This document shows positions 45,601-56,400 of a stretch of 64,000 nucleotides of DNA, in pieces; the first letter of the stretch is position 1, and each line of letters opens with the position of its first letter. A model generated the notes under the pieces. It was not told the origin of the DNA. It worked only from the letters and a program-made list of their open reading frames with translations, and made no database searches. The translations under genes were made by a program, and so were the position numbers. Origin of the DNA: Pogonophryne albipinna. Its lineage: Eukaryota; Chordata; Actinopteri; Perciformes; Artedidraconidae. The DNA lies in NCBI GenBank assembly GCA_028583405.1, contig CM053252.1, positions 37,855,240 through 37,919,239 of the forward strand, written 5' to 3'.

Positions 45601-48600
45601 CCTCAGCCCATCATCTCCCGTATTTCCATCCCCCCAACATCGTCTCCGTCCCGCCAGCGGAAGCCCATCCCTCTCTCTGTCATCATGCGTCTACAAAACC
45701 CCCGCTGGGGAGGAAGACCAGTCCCCCACCCCAGACTCATGGGAGGAGACGGTGATATGGCCCCTTACCCACCAACCGTACCATTTCCGAGGGAATTCTT
45801 CCACCAACTTGTACCCCCGTCACTGCAGCACCCACCTGAGCTGAGACAGCCGGCAGTGTACAGTGACGGTAAACTAATTTATCATCTGCATACACACACA
45901 TTCTGACTCTCCCATGTGTTTCCATCATGGAAACAAAGGGGACTTCTTGACATGCATACGTTTAAATCTCTTTTACTTTGAAGTTTTGAAAATGCACCAC
46001 TGCTGCATACTGTTGGCTAGGTCTAATGAAAGATGCATCCATATAAACATACATACACATTCTTAAACTTGCATAAAGCATAAAATGTGAAAAGTCTGCT
46101 AGCACTGAAAACACACTGACTGACAGTATTAAGCACGGGTACACAGTGCACATTATTTAGATACAAGTTGTTACCCTTCTGGTATTAGTCCTTATAAGCG
46201 TACAGGCGACACATTGTTTCACACAACACACTCGCCTGCTTTTAACATGTAAATCTACAATATAAATATGCAATATAAATCTCATATCTGCATTACCGCT
46301 ATAATGTTACACTTACACAATAATTGTACATCTGTGTCACAACTTTTCACCACTTTGGCTCACCTGAAAGTACTGAAACAAAAGCACATCAATGCAATGT
46401 AGCTAAATACTTTCAGCTAGGTCTATGGAGTTACGCATCTGTATGAACATTCATGTACATTCTTATAAGTCTGCTGCAATTAACCCGCAAAACACACTGA
46501 CAAACTTATATTTAGCTACAGGTGCTAACACTACTGGAACTAGTCCATACCATACCATACACGTGTACTACTTTTATCATTTTTATTACCTCTTTTGCTT
46601 ACCTGAAAACAGAAAAACACTAGCACATCACAGCTTAATTCTATCGGCTAGGTCTAATAAATGAAGCGTCTGCCACTTCTGCTTCTCACATTATGACCCC
46701 CTAAGGGCCCGTGTGAGCTTCACTCAACTTTACCATAACTTTAATATATTACATTTGCCATGACACATGGACATATATCCGATCATTCTAGGTTACTCAA
46801 ATACTACAAAATATAAAAGTGCTTATACTAATGATTACAGTTCCCATGTATATTAACATTTGAATCCAGCATTATGGCCAAGCATTTGTTTAACCAACAT
46901 TTCAAATGTGTCCATCTTTGCAGTGCTGAACTCCGGGGATATAGATGCAGAGTTAGAGCGGCTGGACTTAGTTCATCACATGCCTGTGATTCAGGAGACT
47001 CCTAGCACACTAGAGGGCAGCAGCGAGGGTATGGCCCCAGCCCCCCGGCCCCTCAGCCCCACCAGGATGCAGCCAGTGGTGGCCCAGAGCGAGCAGATCC
47101 CCAACCTGGAGGAGCTGCTCCGCATCCGAGCAGAGATCCCCCGGGCCCTGAAGCGGCGGGGCTCCCAGGATCATTCCAAGCCACTGAAGAGCGCTTCCCA
47201 CTACCAGCCCAACCAGTACAAAAACCTAATTGACAAGCTTTTCCGCAAGAAGGCCCACCGTCAGAAGGGGGAGAAGGGGAGTGAGACCAGCAGCTCCTCA
47301 GAAGAAGAGGACTTCGCTACACCTCCTGCACATCTACCTGCAGCCACGATGCAGCAAGATTTCAGAGTAAGAAAAGGGTTAGAGCGACTGAGGATGTTAT
47401 AGTCTCTGGACAAGTAGAACTATGTAAATTGTCTTTAGCAATGCCTAATTAATTATGTAAGGGACAACATGCAATGCGCTTGTCATTATTATGAGCAGAA
47501 CCTAGTATAGCTTCCACTAAGAACATAGACCGTGCTAAAGTGTATCAACGGCTTAACTGCCGCGATAACAACCTAACTTAAAAATGTATGCTTTAAGCAC
47601 TACCAGAGCCTACATGTATAAGTGTTTACTCCCTGTCTGTCTGTCTTCTTCTGCTGTTCCCTTTAGTGTTTACTCCCTGTCTGTCTGTCTTCTTCTGCTG
47701 TTCCCTTTAGTGTTTACTCCCCGTCTGTCTGTCTTCTTCTGCTGTTCCCTTTAGTGTTAACTTCCCGTCTGTCTTCTTCTGCTGTTCTCTTTAGTGTTAA
47801 CTTCCCGTCTGTCTTCTTCTGCTGTTCCCTTTAGTGTCTACTTCCTGTCTGTCTTCTTCTGCTGTTCTCTTTAGTGTTAACTTCCCGTCTGTCTTCTTCT
47901 GCTGTTCCCTTTAGTGTCTACTTCCTGTCTGTCTTCTTCTGCTGTTCTCTTTAGTATTAACTTCCCGTCTGTCTTCTTCTGCTGATTTCTCTGTCCCACA
48001 GCTCTCTAAGTCTTTAAACTCTTTCTCTCTCTTGCGCTGTTTTGTTGTTATTCTTTATTTTCTTGTTTCAAGCTCTTCACACATATAACGTATGATGGAG
48101 GAACTGAAAATGATGGTGTTGACGTTAAACGTATCATACTTCTTTTTGCGGATTAATATTACTGCACAAAGTCACTTGATCAGTGATCCTTACCAACAGT
48201 CTGCTATTGAAAAAAATCAGACAGACAGCTGAATGTCCAAATTGCCCAATCAGAATCCAGTTCTTAAATAATCCTGAAATAATGTGCTTTCTACACCGTG
48301 TAACGGCATTTAAACATGCTAGTGGACTGACATTGCAATAATTCTCAATAAAAACAGCATATTTTGCATTAGGTTCTGAAACCCATGTGATTGATGATCT
48401 CTTCCTTTTGTTTCTCTCTCCAGCTCTACCATTCCATCCTGCGGCGACCCAAGCACAAGAGTTCTGGGAGGCGAGCCCGCCTCAGCCCGCTGGTCCTGCT
48501 GCTGGACGGGTCGCTGGTCGGAGAACTGGAGACGGTGCAGAAGGCCGTGCAGGAGGTGTGTGTGTAAATGACTATGCCTGATTGTAAATACTGCAACTTG

Positions 48601-51600
48601 AACTACTCTGCTGCTACTATTACTCACAGTTATACCTCACATGTACCCAATATATTAAACTCATTGCAACAAACATAGCTGATTCAGGAAAAAACAACAA
48701 TTAGACATGTCTCACTTGAACTTAAACACAATTGCAGGAAACATATTGGTGCTTATTCTACATATCCGGAATTATTTTCTTGAACAAACTTCTTCAAACC
48801 AGTGGGAACTAAGAAAGCAAATTCTAGTGCAAAAATTGGTGCTCCAGTTCTGGATTTCGACTTTAGGAAGCCCTTAAGAATATGTGATATTTATATTTCG
48901 GCAATGTTTGCTGACTCTGCTTTCCTTTTCTTTTGACACCTCCCTGCTGCTTCTTATTTATACACAAATACATTCGACTGAGAGTCACTCGCAGTACAAC
49001 AGCTATACTTCTATTTGAGCAAGTTGGGGGTTAGGAGCAAGTCGTTTTGAAACCAGGATAAAGTCAGTAACAATCGAGAGAGGCTGATGAGAAATGTTTT
49101 CCATAGATGAGCGACCCCAGCCAACCCAACGATGAAGGCATCACCGCCCTTCACAATGCCATCTGCGGCGGCCATTACAACGTGGTGGACTTCCTGGTTC
49201 GTATTGGAGCCAATGTCAGCGCTCCAGATAGTCACGGCTGGTAAATATCTGGACATTATTTAACATCTATTTCCTCTCTCCAGTGGTGGAACGTACATTT
49301 ATTCTAGTAGAATAGAATAGAAAGGAATATAATTTAATTTTTTTATTGTCATTGCACCAGGTACAACGAAATAAAAAAAGCCTGTCATGCCCATATCAAC
49401 AACAAGTCAAATAAAGAAGTGCAGTAGCTATTTGTCTGTAACTGTGTGTGTTGTAGTGCTGTAGTACAGTAGTTAAGAACAAATTCCAGGTAATGAACTA
49501 TTCATGTATTCACATTTTACGCTACTTCTTCTATTACTAGGTTTGTTCCTCTTGCAAAAATACTGTTCACCTTGCCAATTCTACTGTGTATTTTACACAT
49601 TTCTGTTCAAAGCCACGTTATTTCATTTGTCTATCATGTTTGATCCTTTTAACAACCTTTTTTCCTCCTCATGTATGCAACATTATTTAGTCAAGAATCA
49701 GAATACTACAAAAATGTATCCTGAGGGAAATTGGGTTTTGTGACTGTTGTTCATTTTAGAAAAGAATAATACAAAAAAAAGATTAAAATATGTAAAGATA
49801 AAAGTTTGAGTAAAATCTCCAAAAACTATAAAATTAATTTAGAAAAGAAACAAATATTTATATAAACATAAGAAGTTGAAGTTAAAATGTGCACATCATA
49901 CTGCAAATATAACATTCGGTATATTACAATATATACAGTGTTGGATTAGTATTGAAACGATATATATAAATAGCACACTTTAAAGGGGTTTAGCTGCTGA
50001 TGGTGAAGTCTGGCGCTCTGTGGGGCAACTTTGTGAAATTAGTCTTCCACTATGGCGACTTTTGGAGTCATGGAGTAGGTGGGAGACATTGTCCAAGATG
50101 ACAAAATGTGTCTCAGCTATCTCCTGCATGTATTGACTGCCATCTCTCTGTCCCCCAGGACCCCGCTGCACTGCGCCGCCTCGTGTAACGACCGGCCCCT
50201 GTGTGAGTTCCTGGTGAGGAACGGAGCGGCGGTCATGGCCATGACGGAGAGCGACGGCGCCACCTCCTCCCAGAAGTGTGATCCTTACGCTGTCAGCTAT
50301 GAAGAGTGTGAGACCTTCCTTAGAGGTGAGGCAATAACACCTACACTCACACAAACACACACCCTGTGACACAGCACTATTAAATGCTAAACGTCAAACA
50401 TAATAGAATGAATCATAAAGAGACATCATTACAGTTACTGGGCTCTGACCTTTCCAGCTGCTTGGTAAATATGACAGTTGAGTTTAGTCTCAAATATATC
50501 AATTATAGCTGATGCTGAAATACCCATCATAAACTTTATATTAATGACCCTCAACAGGACACAGTGTGATCAATGTTTACACTTTATTCTTATTTAGCAA
50601 ATATTTGGTGTCCTAGTATTTGCATCCTATATAAAATAAAGCCTTTAAAAAACATAAATATTGCTTATGTTCACTGGCAGGCTTTTTATGTAAGAAAATT
50701 AAATAGCTACACCGCTTGAGGTTTTTTCAAAAAACAGTTTTCTTGCTTTGGTCAAGAAACATCACTCGTCTCCCTGTTTATTTGTACGGACTTAGCCATG
50801 GTAAATTAAGAATACTAAGTTACAAGTAAAAGCCTGCTTTCAAAATTGTATTTACATTAAGTAAAAGTAAAAAAGTTCAGTTCCAACAGTAAACTTTCTC
50901 AATATATTTTTTATATATATTGAAATACAGTATGTTTAGCTTGTATTAATAACCTTAATCCGAAATGTAAATACATTGCGCGTCATGAGCGTGTCATTCC
51001 CTTTCAACTCTGTCTCTCCCAAAAATGATCCTAAAAATAAATGCATGTTGCTCCTGTCTCTCCTGTGACACCAGGGGTGGAGGAGGCCATGGGCACGGAG
51101 AACAGCGGGGTGCTGTACGCTCTGTGGAGCTACCCGGCTCAGCTAGCCGATGAGCTGAGCTTCAAAGAGGCCGACATGGTCACCATCCTGCAGAGACCTG
51201 AGGGGTCCGACTGGTGGTGGGCCTCGCTTTGTGGCAGGGAGGGCTTCGTTCCAAACAACTACTTTGGGGTAAGATGGCAATTCTGTTTTTTACAGACATG
51301 TCAATTTGAACATAGCATTTTCAGTACAAGATAATTGGTCTATATTATAATCTTTCAAAGAAAGAAAAATATCCACTCTTCCACCCATTATTGGTCATGG
51401 TCACAACATGTAATGAAAGCAAATAACTACTACAAACAGCAATTACATACTCAATCAATTAAAACATTAAAAAACAACAATTAACTAAAGTAGAAAACAA
51501 TATTGTAGTCAACATGGGAGAAATATAAAAGACAAAGTAATATGCTGAAAAGGAACATGGGGAAGGAAGAGTGTGGGTCTCTCTCTCCATTCAGTGAGCT

Positions 51601-53329
51601 ACCTCGGATGAGTATCCAGGTTTTGTGAAAGGATTTCTGAGATCATTTTAGTGAGAATCTTTTCAAGTTGAATGCATCGAGCTCCTGTATCCACCTGTCA
51701 TATGTCGAGGGGAGGCATGTTTCCATTTAAGGAGGATGGAGCTTCTTGCCAGCAGGGTTGTGAAAGCGATGACACCCTGAGTCGTAGTGGGCACACTCTG
51801 AATTGGGGGACACAGAATAAAGCAGCCAGGGGGTTAAGCCCCTGTCACACTGTCCCGAAGTTGACACCCGATGGACACACGAATATGGAATTGTGAATTT
51901 CGCACGAAGATGGCCCCGAACCACACACGAAGGCAACATTTACATTACATTTAAGACATACAACTGCAACGAAAGTAACACAAACAATTATGTTAAAGTA
52001 CTATGATACTGTACTGATATCTTCAGACTTTGTTCTTTACTTTCTCCGTCTTTATATGTAGAAGATATTACGTTTTCTCCGTCATGTTGTTGTTTCCATA
52101 GCAACAACAACTTCCTGTCAACTCGCCTTCAAAATAATATATTATATCCTTTTCAGTTTCACAGAACACAAATTGGGTTATTTACATAATATGTTTGCAT
52201 GATTTTGTTGTGCAATAAAACAACCAGATGGACACACGATAAAGGAAATGTTCAAATTCGGCTCTGATCGTAGCAACATCGGGCCATTCGTGAGGGCATC
52301 TTAAGCCTTCGTATGACCGCCGGTGGAGTTTCTCAGGCTCCGGCAGCAACTTCGTGAGCGGTGGAAAAATCTTTGGCTGCCCAAAAATAGCCGAAGGACC
52401 TTGCGAAGGTTCATTTTCATGTTGAATTCGTGTGTCAATTTTGCCCTTCGTAAGGCCATCGTTAGGGCATCTTGTTATCATCGGTGCCATCGGGCATTCG
52501 CCCCGATCAGAGTGAGGGCGAATGCACCGATGATAACACGAAGATGACACGACTTGACAAGATGACCTCACGAGTGCCTTACGAAGTTGCTGCTCACGAA
52601 GTTGCTGCCGGAGCCTGAGAAACTCCACCGGCCGTCATACGATGGCTTAAGATGCCCTCACGAATGGCCCGATGTTGCTACGATCACAGCCGAATTTGAA
52701 CATTTCCTTTATCGTGTGTCTATCGGGTGTCAATTTCGGGACAGTGTGACAGGGGCTTTAGGGGCTACAATTATGTTGAGGGCCTGTTCAATAGTTTTAA
52801 AATGATTGGACCAGAAGACAGTTTGATGGGACAGGACCAAAACATATAGACAAGGTCGGCCGGGGACTGTTTTCAGGCACTAAAGGCATCGCTGTCGTGG
52901 AAATAGCACCTTGCACTGCCAGACACCAATTCATAAACAATATTAAGACTTTAGCTCTGAATTCTCTCGCCATAATGCAGAACAATTACGAATAATAATT
53001 AACATTAGATTACATTTTATTTAGTTGTTGCTTTTATCGAGAGTGACTCACAATAAATGCATTCAACAATGAAGATACAAACTCCAAAAATAATAAATCC
53101 TGATAGTACATAAGACTTCTCAAACCACTGGACGATTACTGCATTAGCTTCAAATAAATCAAAGCAACGTACGTACAGAAGTGAGAATAGTTACCCAAAT
53201 TGGAGAATTGTTGTGGAGGGTTATTTCTGTTGGCAGGATTGATTTCCTGTATCATATCAGAAAACTTTAATCGTTTTTTTTTCTTGTTTTCAGCTCTTCC
53301 CGAAGGTCCAACCTAAATCTCTCTGCTAA
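39564..53329 (+). CDS. ppp1r13l: iASPP / RelA-associated inhibitor, 12 coding exons, predicted 774 aa
   Basis: iASPP inhibits p53-family and NF-kappaB (RelA) transcription activity and binds protein phosphatase 1. Exons: 39564-39600, 39707-39816, 40142-40658, 43972-44064, 44225-44313, 45496-45868, 46924-47366, 48424-48555, 49107-49240, 50159-50325, 51075-51268, 53294-53329. All introns are GT-AG and phases agree throughout. Order: short N-terminal helix (13-49), Ser/Pro-rich region (50-221), [15 protein letters not shown] (about 233-247), [10 protein letters not shown] (334-343), RPLSPTR and PRALKRRGS (exon 8), RARL (571-574), ankyrin repeats (about 578-700), SH3 domain (about 711-768) with ALWSY, DWWWA and VPNNYFGLFP. 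RARL and the C-terminal LFPKVQP point to iASPP rather than ASPP1/ASPP2. Human iASPP has 828 residues, so length fits. The N-terminal start rests on one ATG and could be extended by an unseen exon. Confidence 0.93.
39707..39816 (+). CDS. ppp1r13l: ppp1r13l coding exon 2
   Basis: Acceptor GATTTCAG, donor GTACTC. It encodes [20 protein letters not shown] and [11 protein letters not shown], a helical, probably coiled-coil segment corresponding to the KVDELTKQLESL-like helix at the N-terminus of mammalian iASPP. Confidence 0.85.
40142..40658 (+). CDS. ppp1r13l: ppp1r13l coding exon 3 (Ser/Pro-rich region)
   Basis: 172 codons, about half Ser, Pro, Arg or Gly, with many SP sites (for example [16 protein letters not shown]) and near its end STLPRNFGV, which matches the TLPRNY block of mammalian iASPP. 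The region is likely disordered and a target of proline-directed kinases. Donor GTAAGAAGG, phase 1. Confidence 0.9.
40886..41178 (-). pseudogene. LINE RT C-terminal fragment
   Basis: Minus strand reads [58 protein letters not shown] and [18 protein letters not shown], a C-terminal stretch common to teleost non-LTR reverse transcriptases. At its N-terminal side the frame passes straight into the 11-codon minisatellite. Confidence 0.75.
41170..41997 (-). repeat. 33-bp minisatellite that arose inside a LINE reading frame (about 25 units)
   Basis: Unit ATGGTGCACCTGTAGAAGGT plus CAGGATCCTCTCT; on the minus strand each unit encodes an 11-residue repeat ([11 protein letters not shown], with I/S variants). 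The array joins in frame to RT C-terminal codons at 41178. A few units lack six bases, which keeps the frame, and one extra T near 41653 shifts it. Confidence 0.92.
42069..42871. mobile_element. TTAA-target MITE (family 'AGGGGACCTATCATG')
   Basis: Ends AGGGGACCTATCATG and the inverse of AGTGGACCTATTATG, with TTAA on both sides (42065-42068, 42872-42875). A short LINE-like tail (ATCAAATCAAGTTTTATTTA, about 42722-42830) is inserted near its right end. The same family recurs at 58316-58560. Confidence 0.75.
42980..43891. mobile_element. non-autonomous hAT element A, second copy (912 bp, opposite orientation)
   Basis: Left end CAGTGGTTCTCAAAC, right end TTTGAGAAACTCTG. Flanks CGTTAGTA (42972-42979) and CCTTAGTA (43892-43899) match at 7 of 8 positions. 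Interior 43330-43450 is the reverse complement of 4255-4375 in the copy at 3629-4683 (for example CATCAATCTGGTGCACTTTG). Confidence 0.85.
43972..44064 (+). CDS. ppp1r13l: ppp1r13l coding exon 4
   Basis: Encodes [20 protein letters not shown] and [24 protein letters not shown] matches the WNESDLDVAYEKKP block of mammalian iASPP. Acceptor CTCTCCTAG; the donor GTTGGT is weak but is the one that keeps phase with exon 5. Confidence 0.88.
44225..44313 (+). CDS. ppp1r13l: ppp1r13l coding exon 5
   Basis: Acceptor TTTCCTGTTGCAG, donor GTGGGT. Encodes [20 protein letters not shown] and [17 protein letters not shown] corresponds to WRESSLDG in mammalian iASPP. Confidence 0.9.
44314..45495 (+). other. 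ppp1r13l: ppp1r13l intron 5, no repeat recognised
   Basis: AT-rich, with no credible exon on either strand. Confidence 0.6.
45496..45868 (+). CDS. ppp1r13l: ppp1r13l coding exon 6 (proline-rich)
   Basis: Encodes 124 residues including [30 protein letters not shown] and [12 protein letters not shown], aligning with the SRIPMPPSSP...RQRPIPLSMIFKLQN block of mammalian iASPP. Acceptor TCTGTTCAAG, donor GTAAAC, phase 1. Confidence 0.92.
45869..46923 (+). other. ppp1r13l: ppp1r13l intron 6 with imperfect tandem repeats (about 46010-46680)
   Basis: The word GGCTAGGTCTAATRRA with its context recurs at about 46015, 46414 and 46650, each time preceded by a CACATCA...GCTT-type segment; two units also carry GCTYACCTGAAA (46360, 46598). 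The last word resembles the exon-flanking sequence at 14405-14440. Confidence 0.5.
46924..47366 (+). CDS. ppp1r13l: ppp1r13l coding exon 7
   Basis: Encodes 147 residues: an acidic start ([11 protein letters not shown]), [32 protein letters not shown] followed by [23 protein letters not shown], and an acidic/serine tail. The RPLSPTR and EIPR(x)LKRRGS segments are diagnostic of iASPP. Donor GTAAGAAAAGG, phase 0. Confidence 0.93.
47622..47955 (+). repeat. 8-copy minisatellite (44/40-bp units) of 3' splice-site look-alikes in ppp1r13l intron 7
   Basis: Each unit contains TGTCTTCTTCTGCTGTTCCC or TCTC, then TTTAG, and ends at 47666, 47710, 47754, 47794, 47834, 47874, 47914 and 47954. Period is 44 for the first copies and 40 for the rest. 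A partial ninth unit leads to CTCTGTCCCACAG at 48001. The real acceptor is at 48423. Confidence 0.92.
48424..48555 (+). CDS. ppp1r13l: ppp1r13l coding exon 8 (RARL PP1-docking motif, start of ankyrin region)
   Basis: Encodes [20 protein letters not shown], then [24 protein letters not shown] (residues 571-574) is the iASPP variant of the RVxF phosphatase-1 docking motif; ASPP1/2 have RVKF here. [19 protein letters not shown] is the first ankyrin-like helix pair. Confidence 0.94.
49107..49240 (+). CDS. ppp1r13l: ppp1r13l coding exon 9 (ankyrin repeat)
   Basis: [20 protein letters not shown], then [20 protein letters not shown] and DSHGW form a canonical ankyrin repeat (ITALHNAI...VDFLV..GANV). 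Donor GTAAAT, phase 2. Confidence 0.95.
49310..49420 (-). repeat. possible LINE/SINE tail fragment in intron 9
   Basis: TTTTTTTATTGTCATTGCAC followed by AGGTACAACGAAAT resembles a common teleost retroposon end. Short and diverged. Confidence 0.35.
50159..50325 (+). CDS. ppp1r13l: ppp1r13l coding exon 10 (ankyrin repeat)
   Basis: [20 protein letters not shown], then [20 protein letters not shown] and [16 protein letters not shown] match the ankyrin 3-4 region of iASPP. Donor GTGAGG, phase 1. Confidence 0.95.
51075..51268 (+). CDS. ppp1r13l: ppp1r13l coding exon 11 (SH3 domain)
   Basis: [20 protein letters not shown], then [35 protein letters not shown]. All SH3 landmarks are present: ALWSY (714-718), DELSF, WWW (745-747), VPxNYF (757-762). 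Mammalian iASPP has RNYF where this fish has NNYF. Confidence 0.95.
51269..53293 (+). other. ppp1r13l: ppp1r13l intron 11 with a large fold-back MITE
   Basis: The flanks of the MITE (51540-51836 and 52758-53000) look like an older dispersed repeat that was split by it. Remaining sequence is AT-rich. Confidence 0.55.
51837..52757. mobile_element. fold-back MITE (921 bp), TTA target duplication, probably PIF/Harbinger-like
   Basis: Ends AGCCCCTGTCACACTGTCCC and its inverse, flanked by TTA (51834-51836, 52758-52760). The right arm is continuous to about 52592. The left arm matches it at 51837-51890 and again at 52215-52358, with about 320 bp between that have no counterpart on the right. Confidence 0.75.
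53294..53329 (+). CDS. ppp1r13l: ppp1r13l coding exon 12 (C-terminus)
   Basis: Acceptor CTTGTTTTCAG; encodes [11 protein letters not shown] and TAA. The LFPxVxPxx end follows the SH3 domain in mammalian iASPP too. Confidence 0.93.
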   Translation, partial: LFPKVQPKSLC

Positions 53330-53391
53330 GCTGACGACGGTCAAACTGTTGCAGAGGACTGTCTTGTAAAAGATTAAGCTAACAGCGTCAG

Positions 53392-53448
<57 letters not shown>

Positions 53449-54035
53449 TTACGAAAGGAGAGAGGGATGGTTTGGCTCCATCAGTGGAGAAGAGTTGCAG
53501 GAGAAGTATTTATTCGGCCGTCACTGACCAAGATACATCCGAGACATCGTTTGTATCATCTCTGCTGTAGGAAAAAAAATTCTAGTACAACTGTTATTAT
53601 CCAAATGTTAGAGAGGAGGCCAGATTCCCTGCTGTCCCACAGACAACATATCAATGTTTGTCCAATGGATCCAGAGAAAGAAATCAAACCTGTGAAGAGT
53701 TTAAAGAGCAATGTGTAGTTTTACATTTTTTAAATCAGCCATAGCAGTAACGTAACTTCATTTTTTATTGACTTAGTTCTCGTCGTGTACATGATTCTTA
53801 ATCCTGCCTTAAATAAGTGTATTTCTTTGGAAGAGAGAGATGTTTTCTATGACATTAAAAGTGTTTTTTGTTCGGTGGATGTGCGTGTTTTCACATTCAC
53901 AGGGGTAGAATGAAATGAATGTTTGTTGATGCATTTGTATTGTAATCAACACTTTTAGGGACTGCTGTAACCTGTAACCCCTCTCACGGGACACAAAACA
54001 AAAAAAAGACAAATAAATAAATATCTCACATCTTC
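53330..54035 (+). other. ppp1r13l: ppp1r13l 3' UTR (probable end near 54030)
   Basis: Follows the stop codon. AATAAA at 54012-54017 is the first canonical poly(A) signal. A (GT)n array lies at 53395-53447 within the UTR. Confidence 0.5.
53395..53447 (+). repeat. (GT)n microsatellite in the 3' UTR
   Basis: About 26 GT units, 66 bases after the stop codon. Confidence 0.97.
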
Positions 54036-55498
54036 TTGCTTTCCTTTGATGTTGTTTGTCACAGCTTGGTGTTTATGGCTTACAATAATAAAAACAACAA
54101 TTAAACAAATAAAATAAGAATAATAAGAATAAGAATTGAAACGGTTTGAGCTTTGAATCATACAAAGGATTAAAAAAACTTAAAATGTTGCTTAAATTCA
54201 CTGGCTGGCTTTTTATTTAAAATATAATATATACTGAAATACAAATTAATAAACAAATTGACTGTTTTAAAAAATAAATATACGAATTCATACAGATTGT
54301 AAAAATGTTCTATAATAACTTTTTTGCTTATCAAAATTATAATAATAAAAATACACAGTGTTTAAAGATGATTTGCAAATAAAAGATAACAACAAAAAAT
54401 CAATAGAGAAAATAATTAATAAATATGAATTATTTCATATTATATTTGTTTCTATTATATAACACACATATATATATAATGATATTAAGAATACACATTG
54501 TGAAGATGCTTTACAAGCAAATACAAAAATAATAATGAAAAGATAAATGACTAATAAATAAATGATGTGAAATGACCTTTACTTACCAGCAGGTGTCTCT
54601 ACACAACAAGTAAACACTCAGCACTATTTACTTTGACATTTGTCACCAGCAAATATAAACAAATATGCAATAAAACACCCTTTATCAAGCTGTTTAGTGC
54701 AGCATCAGTCTGCTGTTGTATATTAAACCTTGTTAGTATTTTCTTTTTTCTTCTTTGATGTTATATTTATTCTCAAGTTCTCCCCCCCTCCTCTTCTTTA
54801 CACCATGAGCACCCAAGCGACTGATGTGATTCCTAATTAATCAATTAGCAGCACTGTTATGCATGAGAAAAAAAACTCCACACATTATTAATATTTTTTA
54901 ATTAAGTCTGACTCGAGCCTTTTGATCTGCTCACTATCTCTGCCCCGCTGGTATCAGGAAAACACCAACGCTTCATCACAATCCCAGAGGAAGATTAGTG
55001 TCAACATTGTTTGAAGCCCACTTTTTCTTTCTATTTAAAATAAATGAATGTAGATTATAAAAACATGATGACATACAGAGACACAGCCACACATTTACTC
55101 TGTGGTGAGCTAATGCAGTGCTTCATATTTCCATGTGATTAATTCAGATGAGTTAAGTGGGCTGAGCTGCACACTGGCCCGTGGCAGGAATCACAACGCT
55201 AAGCTGAAACAGATCGCCTCTTGGCCTCAAATGAAAGGCCATGGTGGATAAAAGGAGCATACACTGCAACATGTCCTCTTTATTCATAGACATATATTTC
55301 TTCAACAACTCGACCAAGGAGGTGACTTATAAAATGACTTATACCACTGTCATTTCACTAAGTGGTTTTTTAGTAAGAAGTGAGGATGACTACAAATAGT
55401 CTCTCATAAGATTTAATAGAAGTATTTGCATAGAGAGAATAACATTTTCTTTGTGCGTGTTTTTCACATTTTCTTGAAAAGTTAATCATTGGTTTCGG
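54036..55498. other. no gene recognised; strongly AT-rich
   Basis: Downstream flank of ppp1r13l with many AATAAA-like runs. No exon or bounded repeat. Confidence 0.5.
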
Positions 55499-55502
55499 TT
55501 AA

Positions 55503-56400
55503 AGGTCCCATGTCATGGCCATTTCTACTGATCATAATTCCATTGTTGAGGTCTACTAGAATAGATTTAAATTATGCAATTTTCCAAACTCACATTGGTT
55601 TCTCATACAGCATCTCTGTATAGTATGTGTATTCACTCTCTGTCCTAAACGGCTTGTTGGAGCTCCTCCCCCCCCCCCTCCCTATGAGCCCACTGTGCTC
55701 TGATTGGTCAGTTCGCCCACTCTGTTCTGATGAGTCCACCACCGTTACAGCTGAACATCAGTGTTTATGTGTTACAATGGCGTTTGTTAGCAACCAGAAA
55801 ATGACACCAGTAATGACAAACAGATGAGAATGCTGCGTGGGGTCTGGGTGCCGTGTTGGCGGGACGTTGCGGGGCTCACTGCTCCGCCCATTGAGGCTTG
55901 AGGACAGTGTGAGCTGGATTACTGGTGTCGTTTCCTGGTTGCTGCGTGGGGTCTGCATGCCATGCAAGCAGACACCGCGGAGCTCAGCCTGAGCACCGCG
56001 GTGTCCCGCCGGCACGGCACTTGGTCTATATCCAGCATCCAGGGAAACACAGAGGGAAATCCATCTCACACTGTCCGCTCTAGGAGCCTCGCGGGGCGGA
56101 CTCCTGAGCTGCTCGGGAGTCCACCCTAGCAGAGGGTGTGCCTATTGTTCTACAGCTGTGTGCAAATTGGTCCATTTGGACTTAGTGAAGTCAATAGGCC
56201 CCGGAAGAAAAAAATGGAAAAATAAAAATCTCCAACGAGGCGTTCTGGGGCAGCATAGACACGTCTTTTCTGTGTTAGAGTTTTACTCGCTACAGGGTGT
56301 ACTTTGAGGGTTTGTGACTCTGCAGACCGTTCACGTGCAGAGAAAGCTACATTACACACAAGGGGACGGGTAATAACCGGAAAAGCATATGATGGGACCT
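55503..56400. mobile_element. TTAA-target MITE (family 'AGGTCCCAT', 898 bp)
   Basis: Ends AGGTCCCATGTCATGG and the inverse of AGGTCCCATCATATG, each next to TTAA (55499-55502, 56401-56404). No transposase. It contains a duplicated TGCGTGGGGTCTGSRTGCC word (55832, 55942). Confidence 0.85.
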
